Below, piece by piece: positions 31,597-40,804 of a DNA stretch of 64,000 nt. A model generated the notes under the pieces. The model made no database searches. It saw only the letters and a program-made list of their open reading frames with translations, and was not told the DNA's origin. The DNA is taken from assembly GCF_030348765.1 (NCBI RefSeq), contig NZ_JAUCEU010000007.1, positions 4,623,501 through 4,687,500 on the forward strand, written 5' to 3'. The translations under genes and the position numbers were made by a program. How positions within the stretch are numbered: the stretch's first letter is position 1; each line of letters opens with the position of its first letter. Origin of the DNA: Neobacillus sp. CF12 (GTDB lineage Bacteria; Bacillota; Bacilli; Bacillales; Cytobacillaceae).

Positions 31597-32745
31597 ATGA
31601 AGAACAAGGTAAAGGTAATGACAGTGTTTGGTACCAGACCTGAAGCGATCAAAATGGCACCACTCGTAAAAGAATTGGCAAAAAATAATGACAAAATAGA
31701 ATCGATTGTGACCGTAACGGCACAGCATAGAGAAATGCTTGATCAGGTATTGAAAATATTTGAAATTGTGCCAGATTATGATTTGAATATCATGAAAGAT
31801 CGTCAATCATTAATTGATGTTACTACCCGAAGTTTAGAGGGATTAAATAAAGTTTTTCAGGAGGTAAAGCCCGATATCGTTTTAGTCCATGGCGATACCA
31901 CCACAACATTTGTTGCAAGTTTGGCTGCTTTTTATAACTCGACCCCAATTGGACATGTCGAGGCGGGACTTCGGACATGGAATAAATATTCTCCATATCC
32001 TGAAGAAATGAACAGACAGCTTACAGGCGTATTAGCTGATTTGCACTTTTCTCCAACCACTCAATCGAAAGAAAATCTTTTAACTGAAAATAAGCAGGCT
32101 GAATCGATTTTTGTAACAGGAAACACGGCGATTGATGCGCTAAAAACAACCGTAAAAGCGGAATATTCCCATCCTGTATTAGATAAACTGGGTAATGACA
32201 GATTGGTTTTAATGACAGCGCACCGCAGGGAAAATACAGGAAAGCCAATGGAAAATATGTTCCATGCCATTAGAAGATTAGTGGAGAAGCACGAAGATAT
32301 ACAAGTGGTTTATCCCGTACATATGAATCCCGTTGTTCGAGAAATTGCCAATCGAGTGCTGGGAGATAATAACCGTATCCACTTAATTGAGCCATTAGAT
32401 GTAATCGATTTTCATAATTTCGCCTCTAGAGCCTATTTAATCTTAACCGATTCTGGCGGCGTTCAAGAGGAGGCACCATCTTTGGGAGTTCCGGTACTGG
32501 TTTTAAGAGATACAACGGAACGTCCTGAAGGTGTTAAGGCTGGTACCTTGAAGTTAGCTGGGACAAATGAAGAAACCATTTTCCAACTAGCAGATGAGCT
32601 TTTATCAGATGTTGATGCACATGATTTAATGGCAAAAGCATCCAATCCTTATGGAGATGGACATGCTTCTGAAAGAATTGTTAAGGCAATACTCTATCAC
32701 TTTAACCTAACAGGAGAAAAACCTGTCGATTTCGGCGAAGTTTAA
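31597..32745 (+). CDS. mnaA: UDP-N-acetylglucosamine 2-epimerase (non-hydrolysing)
   Basis: A 382-residue WecB/MnaA enzyme that interconverts UDP-GlcNAc and UDP-ManNAc for teichoic acid linkage units and other wall polymers. Conserved blocks: VFGTRPEAIKMAPLV, TAQHREMLDQ, VLVHGDTTTTF, HVEAGLRTW..YPEEMNRQL, TAHRRENTGKP, and LTDSGGVQEEAPSLGVPVLVLRDTTERPE region. The frame opens at 31573, but TTGGAGG before the ATG at 31597 and family length set the start. It is monogenic here, with a hairpin after the stop. UDP-ManNAc would feed the TagO-initiated polymers encoded further right. Confidence 0.93.
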   Translation: MKNKVKVMTVFGTRPEAIKMAPLVKELAKNNDKIESIVTVTAQHREMLDQVLKIFEIVPDYDLNIMKDRQSLIDVTTRSLEGLNKVFQEVKPDIVLVHGDTTTTFVASLAAFYNSTPIGHVEAGLRTWNKYSPYPEEMNRQLTGVLADLHFSPTTQSKENLLTENKQAESIFVTGNTAIDALKTTVKAEYSHPVLDKLGNDRLVLMTAHRRENTGKPMENMFHAIRRLVEKHEDIQVVYPVHMNPVVREIANRVLGDNNRIHLIEPLDVIDFHNFASRAYLILTDSGGVQEEAPSLGVPVLVLRDTTERPEGVKAGTLKLAGTNEETIFQLADELLSDVDAHDLMAKASNPYGDGHASERIVKAILYHFNLTGEKPVDFGEV

Positions 32746-32757
32746 GAAGTTATAAAT

Positions 32758-32797
32758 GGAAAAAGCTGACTGGATGAAATTCAGTCAGCTTTTCTTG
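32758..32797. terminator. Bidirectional terminator between mnaA and the LtaS-like gene
   Basis: AAAAGCTGACTG / CAGTCAGCTTTT. The stop codon of the minus-strand gene lies within the right arm. Confidence 0.85.
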
Positions 32798-34881
32798 TAC
32801 ACATATTTATTACTGCTTGAGAGGATTTTTCCGTTTTGATCTGTTACTTTGACAATAATTTCTGCACCCTCTTTTATTTTTGAAAAAGGTATAACAATTT
32901 TTGTAGCATCTCCAGAAACTTTATCGGCAGATACTCCGTTTATATATACAAAACTATTGTAGGTGAAATTATTCCCCTTGATAATATGAACTTTCTCGCC
33001 TTCATGTTTACCAGTTGATATACTAGTAACCTTTGGGTCATTGTAACCGATACGGTAGTTCTTGCTAACCTCGATTTTCTTTTCAATACCATACATTTTC
33101 CCAAATAAAATATCATATTGAAGCATTTGTAATTCATTTAATGTTTTGTTATCAATTTGTTCCTCGGCCAAGAAATCTTCCCTCGGGATTTTAGAAAACT
33201 CGCCATTTTGATATTTGGTAAGTAAATAATTCGTTAGATAATTCCCATTAATACCAGCACGATCCAGGATAATGGGTGTAAGCATGGTGGAACCAATATT
33301 TAAGTTGTCTTTTCTTCCGGAAAAGTTATCCCAAATCAATAACGGCGTAGAATACATTTTGAGATATTCCTCGTAAGATTTCGTTTCATTGTAGAAGTTT
33401 GCCTCTTGATACACTTGATAGTCATTCCCGAGTAAAGGGAGATGATCCCCAAATAAAACAATGATCGTTTTCTTATCCATCTCTTCCACTTCGTTAATTA
33501 ATCGTTCAAGCTCTTTATCGATTTCAGACAGATTATCTGAATAAACCTCCAACATGTTTTCTGCCTCGTCCGAAAACGATGCATCCCCCTTTAAATGGGT
33601 TTCAATATTGGCAAAATCAAATTTCTGGTCAGTCGTATAAGGTCCGTGGTTTTGCGTCGTTACAGCAAAAATGAAATTTGGTTTATTGCCATTATCTTTA
33701 TTTAATTTTTTTAGAATCTCATCTGTGACACTCTTATCATGGAAAAATGGACCAAATGGCTGTGGTTTTTCCATGTATTCCACACTAATAAATCGATCGA
33801 AACCTAGGTCCTCGTAAACTCCGGAACGGTCATAAAACCAGTGATGCCAAGAATGGATTGCCGTAGTGTCATACCCCTGCTCCCTTAAAATGTATGGCAG
33901 TGAAGGCAGTGGTTTTTTTACAAAGTTCAAGTAGGCAATTGAACCAGATGGCAAAAACTGTGTAGATAGTCCAGTTAAAGCTTCAAATTCGGTATTAACT
34001 GTTGACCCGCCAAATACAGTCACATTCAGAGATCCTGTACTTTGTTCGTTTTCGAGTTGGTGAAAGTATGGAATCGGATCTTTATTAAATTCAACATTTT
34101 CCATTATTGTTGGATCCCAAAAAGCTTCATTCATAATCATAATAATATTTGGCTTATCATTGTCATTTCTATAAGTAGAAAGCTCTGTATCAGAGATTAT
34201 TTCTTTAATCGCGGTATCCGAATAACCTTTGGGTTTCTCCATTTTTAGCCACTTCAGATTCTGGACAAAACCTCCGATAACACCGTCTTGTTGATAGGTA
34301 TGTTTTTGATCGGTCATTTGATAAATAATCATTAATTTTCTTTTAAGAATTGTGGTATCGGATGTACTTTCTATTCTAAAAATAACAACAAATAGTACTA
34401 AAATGACAAGTGACGTAATTCTTTTCTTTGGATTTGTCCCTTTTTGCTTGGGTAATTTGTAAACGAGGATCATCATGATTAAGGTTAAACTGATTAATCC
34501 AACGATTGTCCAAAATAACAATGTCCCTGAAAAAAACTCGGCCATACTTCTAGCCTCTGCAGCTAAACTAAGGTCAGTAGGCAATACAGGTACCCCGCGA
34601 ATCCCCTGTTTTACATACGAAGCAAGCCCAAGAAATAGTAATGGAATTGTTAAAATAAAGGAAAGTACAATATAAAGTTTTCTTTTGAAGATATGTAAAC
34701 TTGCTAATAATAAAAACAATAGGAAGGAATTATAGGTAAAAGGTCTAGTGTATTCCAATGTCCATTGAAATGCAGCACCAAAACCACCCCGGTAAAGTAC
34801 CTCGATAATGAAAATCGTAATTAGTGATTGAACTCCGGTAATGAATAAGGATAATATTGTATCTCTTGTTTTTATATTCAA
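32785..34881 (-). CDS. LtaS/phosphoglycerol transferase-type membrane sulfatase-fold enzyme
   Basis: A 698-residue protein with five N-terminal TM segments (about 10-165) and an extracellular alkaline-phosphatase-superfamily domain, as in lipoteichoic acid synthases. The metal/nucleophile region is NIIMIMNEAFWD and GGSTVNTEFEALTG (catalytic Thr), with TTQNHGPY and VLFGDHLPLLG supplying later ligands. A C-terminal beta domain (about 615-698, NNFTYNSFVYINGVSADK) resembles an IPT/TIG fold and is an addition relative to LtaS. The frame is open to 34905, but AAAGGAG sits 8 bases before TTG at 34881. It likely adds phosphoglycerol to a surface glycan or lipid; it is not necessarily the main LTA synthase. 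Confidence 0.85.
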   Translation of the reverse strand: MNIKTRDTILSLFITGVQSLITIFIIEVLYRGGFGAAFQWTLEYTRPFTYNSFLLFLLLASLHIFKRKLYIVLSFILTIPLLFLGLASYVKQGIRGVPVLPTDLSLAAEARSMAEFFSGTLLFWTIVGLISLTLIMMILVYKLPKQKGTNPKKRITSLVILVLFVVIFRIESTSDTTILKRKLMIIYQMTDQKHTYQQDGVIGGFVQNLKWLKMEKPKGYSDTAIKEIISDTELSTYRNDNDKPNIIMIMNEAFWDPTIMENVEFNKDPIPYFHQLENEQSTGSLNVTVFGGSTVNTEFEALTGLSTQFLPSGSIAYLNFVKKPLPSLPYILREQGYDTTAIHSWHHWFYDRSGVYEDLGFDRFISVEYMEKPQPFGPFFHDKSVTDEILKKLNKDNGNKPNFIFAVTTQNHGPYTTDQKFDFANIETHLKGDASFSDEAENMLEVYSDNLSEIDKELERLINEVEEMDKKTIIVLFGDHLPLLGNDYQVYQEANFYNETKSYEEYLKMYSTPLLIWDNFSGRKDNLNIGSTMLTPIILDRAGINGNYLTNYLLTKYQNGEFSKIPREDFLAEEQIDNKTLNELQMLQYDILFGKMYGIEKKIEVSKNYRIGYNDPKVTSISTGKHEGEKVHIIKGNNFTYNSFVYINGVSADKVSGDATKIVIPFSKIKEGAEIIVKVTDQNGKILSSSNKYVYKKS

Positions 34882-35059
34882 TATTCGAACTCCTTTGTTT
34901 GACAAAAAGTGACAAAAACCAACATATTTTTAACTTCTATATAGTATATAATATTTAAGGTTTTAAGCAAAATAATCTAAGGTTTTTTTCAATCGGTTTG
35001 GTAATTTAATGTATTTGTAATGATTTGTAAAAAAGTTGACATATTTATGATATTCTTAT

Positions 35060-35113
35060 TCGAGGCTACGTTAGAAATTTTCTTTTACTAGATTTCTAAC
35101 GCGGCCTTTTTGT
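35060..35113 (+). promoter_or_regulatory. Leader hairpin upstream of the glucosaminidase
   Basis: GGCTACGTTAGAAAT pairs with ATTTCTAACGCGGCC (one mismatch) and is followed by five T, 70 bases before the start codon; TTGACA at 35036 lies just upstream, without a clean -10. It looks like a terminator in a leader, so the gene may be attenuated, or this ends a short RNA. The remainder of 34882-35182 is AT-rich with no gene. Confidence 0.5.
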
Positions 35114-35182
35114 TTTGTATTAAACTAAATTTCAATTTTAATAGATTTTTTAATAGATTATCTTGAGGGAGTTGGGAGTAAT

Positions 35183-37942
35183 TTGTCACGAAAAAATCTA
35201 ATGAGCAGTATTGGCGTGGGAATCATGACATTTATGCTTCCCTTAGGTATTAAAGTATACGCGGAAGAATCTGTTTATACACCTGAACTAAATCAAAATC
35301 CAGTTGTGGATACATGGGTAGCAGAATATTATTCAAATAAGTCATTAAAGGGAATTCCGTTTGTTGAGGGCGGAAATAATTCAGCTGCCAAGATAGCGAA
35401 TATCAACTTTAACTGGAAATCAGGATCCCCACATTCTTCTATCCCAGCAGATGGTTTTTCAGCAAGGTTTACTAAGAATGTGGAATTTGAGGAAGGAACC
35501 TATGAATTCCAGATTCGCGCTGATGATGGATCTCGCCTATGGGTTGATGACCAACTCGTAATTGACTCTTGGGTAAGTACTTCAGGACATCTAAAGACGG
35601 GAAGAATTGACCTTTCAAAAGGAAAGCATACGGTAAAAGTAGAGTACTTTGAAGGTGTGGGATTAGCCAACATCTTTGTAGACTATAAAAAATATACACA
35701 ATTACCGACTCAGACAGGCGGAGACGTTCATTATAACTGGGGAAGTGGAAGTGCTGGTAAAGGAAAACCTGCCGATGAATTTACGGCAATTTTTGATCAA
35801 ACTAAGGATTTTTCAGGCGGAGATTACTTTATCCAAACACAAGGTGATGACGGTGTTAAGGTAGAAGTGGATGGACAGCTGCTGATTAATCGCTGGAGTA
35901 ATTCAACTGTTTTAGTAACAAACCGAGCTTTGTGGACAGGCGTTACAGCTGGTCAGCATTCTGTAAAAACCCATTACTACGAAGATGGTGGTAATGCCAG
36001 TATTTTCTCTGATGTGGTGCCGTTTGATTCATGGTTAGCTTATTATTATCCAAATAAAACGCTATCTGGTGCACCAACAGCTGCTAAAGTGATTGCACCA
36101 ATCGGCGAGCTAAAAAAACTTTCTGAGAATTACGGAACAGGTTCTCCAATAACGGGAATAAAGAGTGATTATTTTTCAGCCCGTTTTACTTCTGCCAAGC
36201 GAATTCCGGCAGGTGAATATATTCTACGAGCAACCGCTGATGATGGTGTTCGGGTTTATGTTGACGGGAAATTGGTTTTAGACCGCTGGAGCGGAGCATC
36301 AGTCATAAAGGAAAATGCAGTAAAAGTCAAAATTGCTGATGCAGCTGGAACGAAAGCAGGAGAACAGGATGTTCACTGGATTGAAGTGGAATACTATGAG
36401 GGAGCTGTGAATAGTCAAATAGATGTTTCCCTTGAATCACTCCAAAACTCGATACAGGATACATGGGTTGCCGAATATTATCCAAACAAAACACTAACGG
36501 GAAATCCGATTGTTGAAGGTGGAAAAGAATCGGCTGTGAAGCTTACCAATATGAACTTTAACTGGAAGTCTGGTTCGCCTCATGCTTCCATACCAGTTGA
36601 TGGATTCTCAGCACGATATACGAAGAATATGGAATTTGAAAAAGGAACTTATGAATTCCAAATTCGAGCGGATGACGGGTCACGACTTTGGGTAGATGGC
36701 AAGCTCGTGATTGACTCATGGGTAAGTACCTCAGGTCATCTGAAAACTGGGAAAGTCGCTCTAGAAAAAGGCCGACATACGGTAAAAGTAGAGTACTTTG
36801 AAGGTAAAGGATTAGCCAATTTATTTGTAGACTACAAACAAATGATTCAAACCCCTCCTCAGAATGAGGAACCGAAACAACAAGAGCAAGTAACAGAACC
36901 AAATCAAGCACCAGAGCAAATTCAACAACCTGTAATCGATCATACAAAAAACGTAAAATATGTATCGGCAATAAAATTGCCAGTCTATCGTAGTTTTGAG
37001 GAATTAATTGATTATGGAAAGCATCTCGTATTCTATAATCCAACATATACGAGATTCCTAGAATTAGGCTATGGTGACACCGTATATGTATTAGAAGAGA
37101 AACTTTATGCTGCAAGAATACAAACAGTTGATGGACAAGCAGGCTGGGTACAAAAGGATTATCTTGAGAACAACTTAAGTGAAGATACATGGCTGGTTAA
37201 AGAGGCTAGAGCATTTAGAAGCAGTCCTTCACAAACAAGCGCTAGTATTGGAACTGTTCCAGGCGGTTCTAGTGTGATCTTGTTGGATCATGTTTCAATA
37301 CCTGGTTCAGCTTATACAGAATGGTATTATATCCAAACCCAATCAGGTCAAAAAGGTTGGATCTGGGGGGCTAATAACCCTGGTGGAAACGAAGGCTATA
37401 ACGTAATTAAGTACGAATTTAATAAATCATACTCTACAAACCAAGTAACCATTTTTACGCCGTTAAATACGAAGGCAAATGTTACAGCTGAACAGATTAA
37501 TAGTTTTATAGATTATAAGACTGGCGGGAAAACAACGGTTATGACGAATATGGGGCATGCTTATATGAAAGCACAGGAAGAAACGGGACTTAATGCGATT
37601 TATTTACTTGCACATTCTGCATTAGAAACAGGATGGGGTACCTCCTCAATTGTAAAAGCAAAATACAACTTTTACGGTATCGGTGCAATCGATTCGAGAC
37701 CAGATGAGGGAGCCTATAATTATGATACCCCTGAAGGTGGAATTATTGCAGGAGCCTTCTTTATTAAAAAGAATTATGTTGATCGTTCATGGGATATTGA
37801 TGGTTCCTTCCCGTATACGAGCAAACCTACCATTGATAATATGAGGTTTGACAATAGCTGGCACCAGTATGCGACAGACGAAGCCTGGGGAGCAAAAATT
37901 GCTCAAAACGCGTCCGATTTTTATTACTTTATTAACAGATAA
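35183..37942 (+). CDS. Secreted glucosaminidase with four PA14-like modules
   Basis: A 919-residue exported autolysin-like protein. After the signal peptide (about 1-28) come four PA14-like modules, about 38-172, 178-278, 282-420 and 428-562; the first and fourth are nearly identical (TWVAEYY..NK..LKG or LTG, FNWKSGSPH, GTYEFQIRADDGSRLWVD, SWVSTSGHLKTG). A Gln/Pro-rich linker leads to an SH3-like stretch (VWVLEEKLYAA.., WLVKEARAFRSSPS) and a C-terminal glucosaminidase domain (about 760-919) with AHSALETGWGTSSI, NFYGIGAID and the catalytic Glu in LETGWG. PA14 modules bind carbohydrates. Start is TTG at 35183 with GGGAG upstream. Confidence 0.87.
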   Translation: MSRKNLMSSIGVGIMTFMLPLGIKVYAEESVYTPELNQNPVVDTWVAEYYSNKSLKGIPFVEGGNNSAAKIANINFNWKSGSPHSSIPADGFSARFTKNVEFEEGTYEFQIRADDGSRLWVDDQLVIDSWVSTSGHLKTGRIDLSKGKHTVKVEYFEGVGLANIFVDYKKYTQLPTQTGGDVHYNWGSGSAGKGKPADEFTAIFDQTKDFSGGDYFIQTQGDDGVKVEVDGQLLINRWSNSTVLVTNRALWTGVTAGQHSVKTHYYEDGGNASIFSDVVPFDSWLAYYYPNKTLSGAPTAAKVIAPIGELKKLSENYGTGSPITGIKSDYFSARFTSAKRIPAGEYILRATADDGVRVYVDGKLVLDRWSGASVIKENAVKVKIADAAGTKAGEQDVHWIEVEYYEGAVNSQIDVSLESLQNSIQDTWVAEYYPNKTLTGNPIVEGGKESAVKLTNMNFNWKSGSPHASIPVDGFSARYTKNMEFEKGTYEFQIRADDGSRLWVDGKLVIDSWVSTSGHLKTGKVALEKGRHTVKVEYFEGKGLANLFVDYKQMIQTPPQNEEPKQQEQVTEPNQAPEQIQQPVIDHTKNVKYVSAIKLPVYRSFEELIDYGKHLVFYNPTYTRFLELGYGDTVYVLEEKLYAARIQTVDGQAGWVQKDYLENNLSEDTWLVKEARAFRSSPSQTSASIGTVPGGSSVILLDHVSIPGSAYTEWYYIQTQSGQKGWIWGANNPGGNEGYNVIKYEFNKSYSTNQVTIFTPLNTKANVTAEQINSFIDYKTGGKTTVMTNMGHAYMKAQEETGLNAIYLLAHSALETGWGTSSIVKAKYNFYGIGAIDSRPDEGAYNYDTPEGGIIAGAFFIKKNYVDRSWDIDGSFPYTSKPTIDNMRFDNSWHQYATDEAWGAKIAQNASDFYYFINR

Positions 37943-37950
37943 TAACACTT

Positions 37951-37987
37951 GAACTGCCTATCAAATTTGATAGGTGGTTCTTTTTTA
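37951..37987 (+). terminator. Terminator of the glucosaminidase gene
   Basis: GAACTGCCTATCAAA / TTTGATAGGTGGTTC followed by six T, 9 bases after the stop. Confidence 0.9.
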
Positions 37988-38029
37988 TTCATTTGCTTTA
38001 GAATAAGATAATTGCTAGAATGAATACTG

Positions 38030-38315
38030 GTTATGGGTGCGACATAATCTAACTTTTTACGACATGATTTAGAAAATAGATTGGTTATTCTGCCTGTTGA
38101 TTTGCGCTCCAGGCACTTCGCTTTCCGCGGGCGGTACGGGGAGCCTCCTCGGCGCTTATGCGCCTGCGGGGTCTCCCTGCCCCGTCCTCCCGCAGGACAT
38201 TGAAGGGCATCTTTGAAAGCGCCCACGCACGAAGAAAATGCGATAGCATTTTCGAGGAGTCTTCGTGCCTTCCGCTCCAATCAACTTTGTAAGCATAATC
38301 AAATATGTCCATAAC
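38030..38315 (+). repeat. Large hairpin repeat, copy A (MITE-like)
   Basis: A 286-bp GC-rich element. Outer arms GTTATGG (38030) and CCATAAC (38309-38315) are inverted. Inside are GGCACTTCGCTTTCCGCGGG, GGGAGCCTCCTCGGCGCTT and CGAAGAAAATGCGATAGCAT..TTCGTGCCTTCCGCTCCAATC blocks that recur in the same order in copy B. The reading frames inside it are by-products of its GC content. It sits directly upstream of the flippase gene. Confidence 0.8.
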
Positions 38316-38352
38316 ATTATCTAAAATACATCTAATTTAAAAGGAATAATTT

Positions 38353-39606
38353 ATGAACTTACTTAAAACTAGTTTCCTTTCTTCGATTGCTACTGTTATT
38401 AAAATTTTAACTGGATTTATTGTAAATAAGGTACTTGCGATTTATGTTGGACCGGCGGGTATTGCACAGATTGGGCAATTGCAAAACTTTTTTTCTATTG
38501 TTTCCAACCTGAGTAACTTTTCAATCAGCCAGGGAGTTACAAAGTATGTTTCCTTCTATGGTGAGGAAGAAGATAAACAAATTAAATACATAAATGCAGC
38601 GATTACGATTTCCTTTATTGCCTCTCTCATTACAGGGCTGCTAATCATTGTACTTCATAGGTATCTTTCCATTATTTTGTTAAAATCAGACCAATATGCA
38701 GATATTTTCATTTATATTGGAATTTTTCTTATTTTTTATGCGATTAATAGTATCTTACTCGCTGCAGTGAATGGCTTTAAGAAAATAAGGAAATTCACAC
38801 TTATTAATGTTACACAGAGTTTCTTTGGACTAGCCCTATCTATATTATTAACGGTTAAATGGGGACTCAGCGGTGCAATGTATGCGTATGTATTTTCTCA
38901 AACCTTAGTTCTTTTAATCTCGATCGGCTTTTTATTAAAAGAAGATTGGGTTAAAAAGATCCGATTGAGAAAAGTAGACCGTTCTATCATGAAAAGCTAT
39001 TCGAATTATACGATAATGTCGATGATTCATATCTTAACGGTTCCTGTATCGTTTATTATCATAAGAAATTATATTACAGATACTTTATCTATGGAGCATG
39101 CTGGTTATTGGCAGGGACTTACAAAAATCTCTGACACGTATTTAATGTTTATTACGATGTCTCTAAGTGTATATTATTTACCTCGCTTATCGGAAATAAA
39201 AGATGATCTGAAATTAAAAAAAGAAATATTTGATGGCTATAAACTTATTATCCCTATCTTAATCGTCATCCTTTTAGGCGTTTATTTCATGAAAGACTTT
39301 GCCATTTTGATCTTGTATTCTGAGGAATTCCTAGTGATGAAGGAATTATTTTTATTTCAATTAATTGGCGACTTTTTCAAAATTGCTAGCTGGCTTATTT
39401 CATTTAATATGCTTGTTAAGGAAATGACTAAGCATGTTATTATAACGGAATTGTTTTATTCAATTACATTAACTGTACTTTCGATTGTGTTTATCAAGAT
39501 GTTTGGATTAATTGGTGTCACCTATGCATATAGCATAACCTATTTCCTATACTTTTTAATGGTGGCCTATATGATGAGACATATCTTATTCTTAAAAGCA
39601 AACTAA
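38353..39606 (+). CDS. Lipid-linked oligosaccharide flippase (Wzx-like)
   Basis: A 417-residue protein with about 12 membrane segments, of the polysaccharide biosynthesis / MOP superfamily. It starts MNLLKTSFLSSIATVIKILTG, the common Wzx/O-antigen translocase opening, with IYVGPAGIAQIGQLQNFFS at about 37-55. Such proteins flip undecaprenyl-linked repeat units to the outer face for polymerisation. AAAGGAAT precedes the ATG. It is the first gene of the glycan cassette and 9 bases from the next gene, so the two are cotranscribed. A partner polymerase is encoded at 46461. Confidence 0.85.
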   Translation: MNLLKTSFLSSIATVIKILTGFIVNKVLAIYVGPAGIAQIGQLQNFFSIVSNLSNFSISQGVTKYVSFYGEEEDKQIKYINAAITISFIASLITGLLIIVLHRYLSIILLKSDQYADIFIYIGIFLIFYAINSILLAAVNGFKKIRKFTLINVTQSFFGLALSILLTVKWGLSGAMYAYVFSQTLVLLISIGFLLKEDWVKKIRLRKVDRSIMKSYSNYTIMSMIHILTVPVSFIIIRNYITDTLSMEHAGYWQGLTKISDTYLMFITMSLSVYYLPRLSEIKDDLKLKKEIFDGYKLIIPILIVILLGVYFMKDFAILILYSEEFLVMKELFLFQLIGDFFKIASWLISFNMLVKEMTKHVIITELFYSITLTVLSIVFIKMFGLIGVTYAYSITYFLYFLMVAYMMRHILFLKAN

Positions 39607-39614
39607 AGGAATGG

Positions 39615-40757
39615 ATGAATAATATGAGAGAGATAAAGGTTTTGTTTGCTACTCGAAATGATGCACTGAGTCATCGAGGCGGCGACACGGTACAAATGCT
39701 AAAAACAAAGGAGTTCTTAGAAAAGAACTTTCCTATCAAGATTCATATCGCATTAAATGAAACCGATTTTGTTGAGCATAGAGATGCAGATTTGGTTCAT
39801 ATCTTTAATATCCAAACCATAGATGAAACATTAAAATATGTAGACTTATGTGAAAAATTCAATAAAAAGTTCACCTTTTCCACAATCTATTGGGATTTAT
39901 CGCATTATATCTATAATACGTTTTTAATCAATACCTTCAATTACATGAATATAAACAAAAGCAGCTATCAATATAAAGATTTTGTGATGAATTTAAAAAA
40001 GTTTGCTGGGTTGATATTAAACAAAGGTGATCAATATGGAAGTAAAAACTATGTGCAAAAGAGAAGAAAGGTTCTTGAAAAAGCAGATATTTTATTACCT
40101 AATTCTAATGAAGAACTTGAGATATTGGAAAAAGAGTTCGGTCTCAAAGGGTTAATGGAAAAAACCATTGTTGTGCCTAATGCTGTTGACTTAAAAGCTT
40201 CAACAAATACGAAATTGTCCCTAGAGTGGCTGAACAAATTAGAAAATATTGTACTAGAAGTTGGCAGAATCGAACCTACAAAAAATCAAGCTGGTGTGGT
40301 AAAGGCGCTAGAAAATCACCCCGAAATTCCAATTGTTTTTGTGGGTAGAGTCCATAATGAAAAATACGCTGAATATGTAAGGAAGTTGGCTAATAAAAGA
40401 GGGAATGTCCATTTTATTAATCAAATTGATCATGAAGAAATCTTTGCCCTTTATCGAAAAGCGGCTGTACATGCCTTGCCATCATTCAGGGAGTCGCCAG
40501 GACTATCAAGTTTAGAAGCGCTTTTCTCAGGATGTAATATTGTTGCTTCCTCTGTGGAATATTGTCCGGTCCAATATTATAAGTTTGACCAGTATGGCGA
40601 GGTTTGCAATCCGTATGATCCAGAGTCCATCAAAACTGCTATTCTTACTGCACTCAAGAAGGACCGAGTAAAACTGCCGGAAAACTATTTCGAAGACTAT
40701 TCTTATCAACGTGCAGCAGAACTCACCTATAAAGCATATGAAAAATTAATGAACTAA
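39615..40757 (+). CDS. Family 4 glycosyltransferase
   Basis: A 380-residue GT-B fold protein. The C-terminal half shows the GT4 nucleotide-sugar site: LEVGRIEPTKNQAGVVKAL, VFVGRVHNEKYAE, HFINQIDHEEIFALYRKA, and ALPSFRESPGLSSLEALFSG with the E-x7-E motif. The N-terminal acceptor domain begins EIKVLFATRNDALSHRGGDTV. It should add one sugar to the lipid-linked unit; donor and acceptor are unknown. It lies 9 bases after the flippase and is closed by a symmetric terminator. Confidence 0.88.
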   Translation: MNNMREIKVLFATRNDALSHRGGDTVQMLKTKEFLEKNFPIKIHIALNETDFVEHRDADLVHIFNIQTIDETLKYVDLCEKFNKKFTFSTIYWDLSHYIYNTFLINTFNYMNINKSSYQYKDFVMNLKKFAGLILNKGDQYGSKNYVQKRRKVLEKADILLPNSNEELEILEKEFGLKGLMEKTIVVPNAVDLKASTNTKLSLEWLNKLENIVLEVGRIEPTKNQAGVVKALENHPEIPIVFVGRVHNEKYAEYVRKLANKRGNVHFINQIDHEEIFALYRKAAVHALPSFRESPGLSSLEALFSGCNIVASSVEYCPVQYYKFDQYGEVCNPYDPESIKTAILTALKKDRVKLPENYFEDYSYQRAAELTYKAYEKLMN

Positions 40758-40803
40758 AAAACCCGATTTGATTGTCTCAAGAGCAATCAAATCGGGTTTT
40801 TAT
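40758..40803. terminator. Bidirectional terminator between GT4 and LCP genes
   Basis: AACCCGATTTGATTG / CAATCAAATCGGGTT, nine-base loop, T-runs on both sides; the convergent LCP gene ends at 40805. Confidence 0.95.
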
Positions 40804-40804
40804 T

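Noticed and set aside
37924..38312. Frames of 75-118 codons in repeat copy A
   Set aside because: They are by-products of the GC-rich repeat; the same holds for 48762-49064 in copy B.
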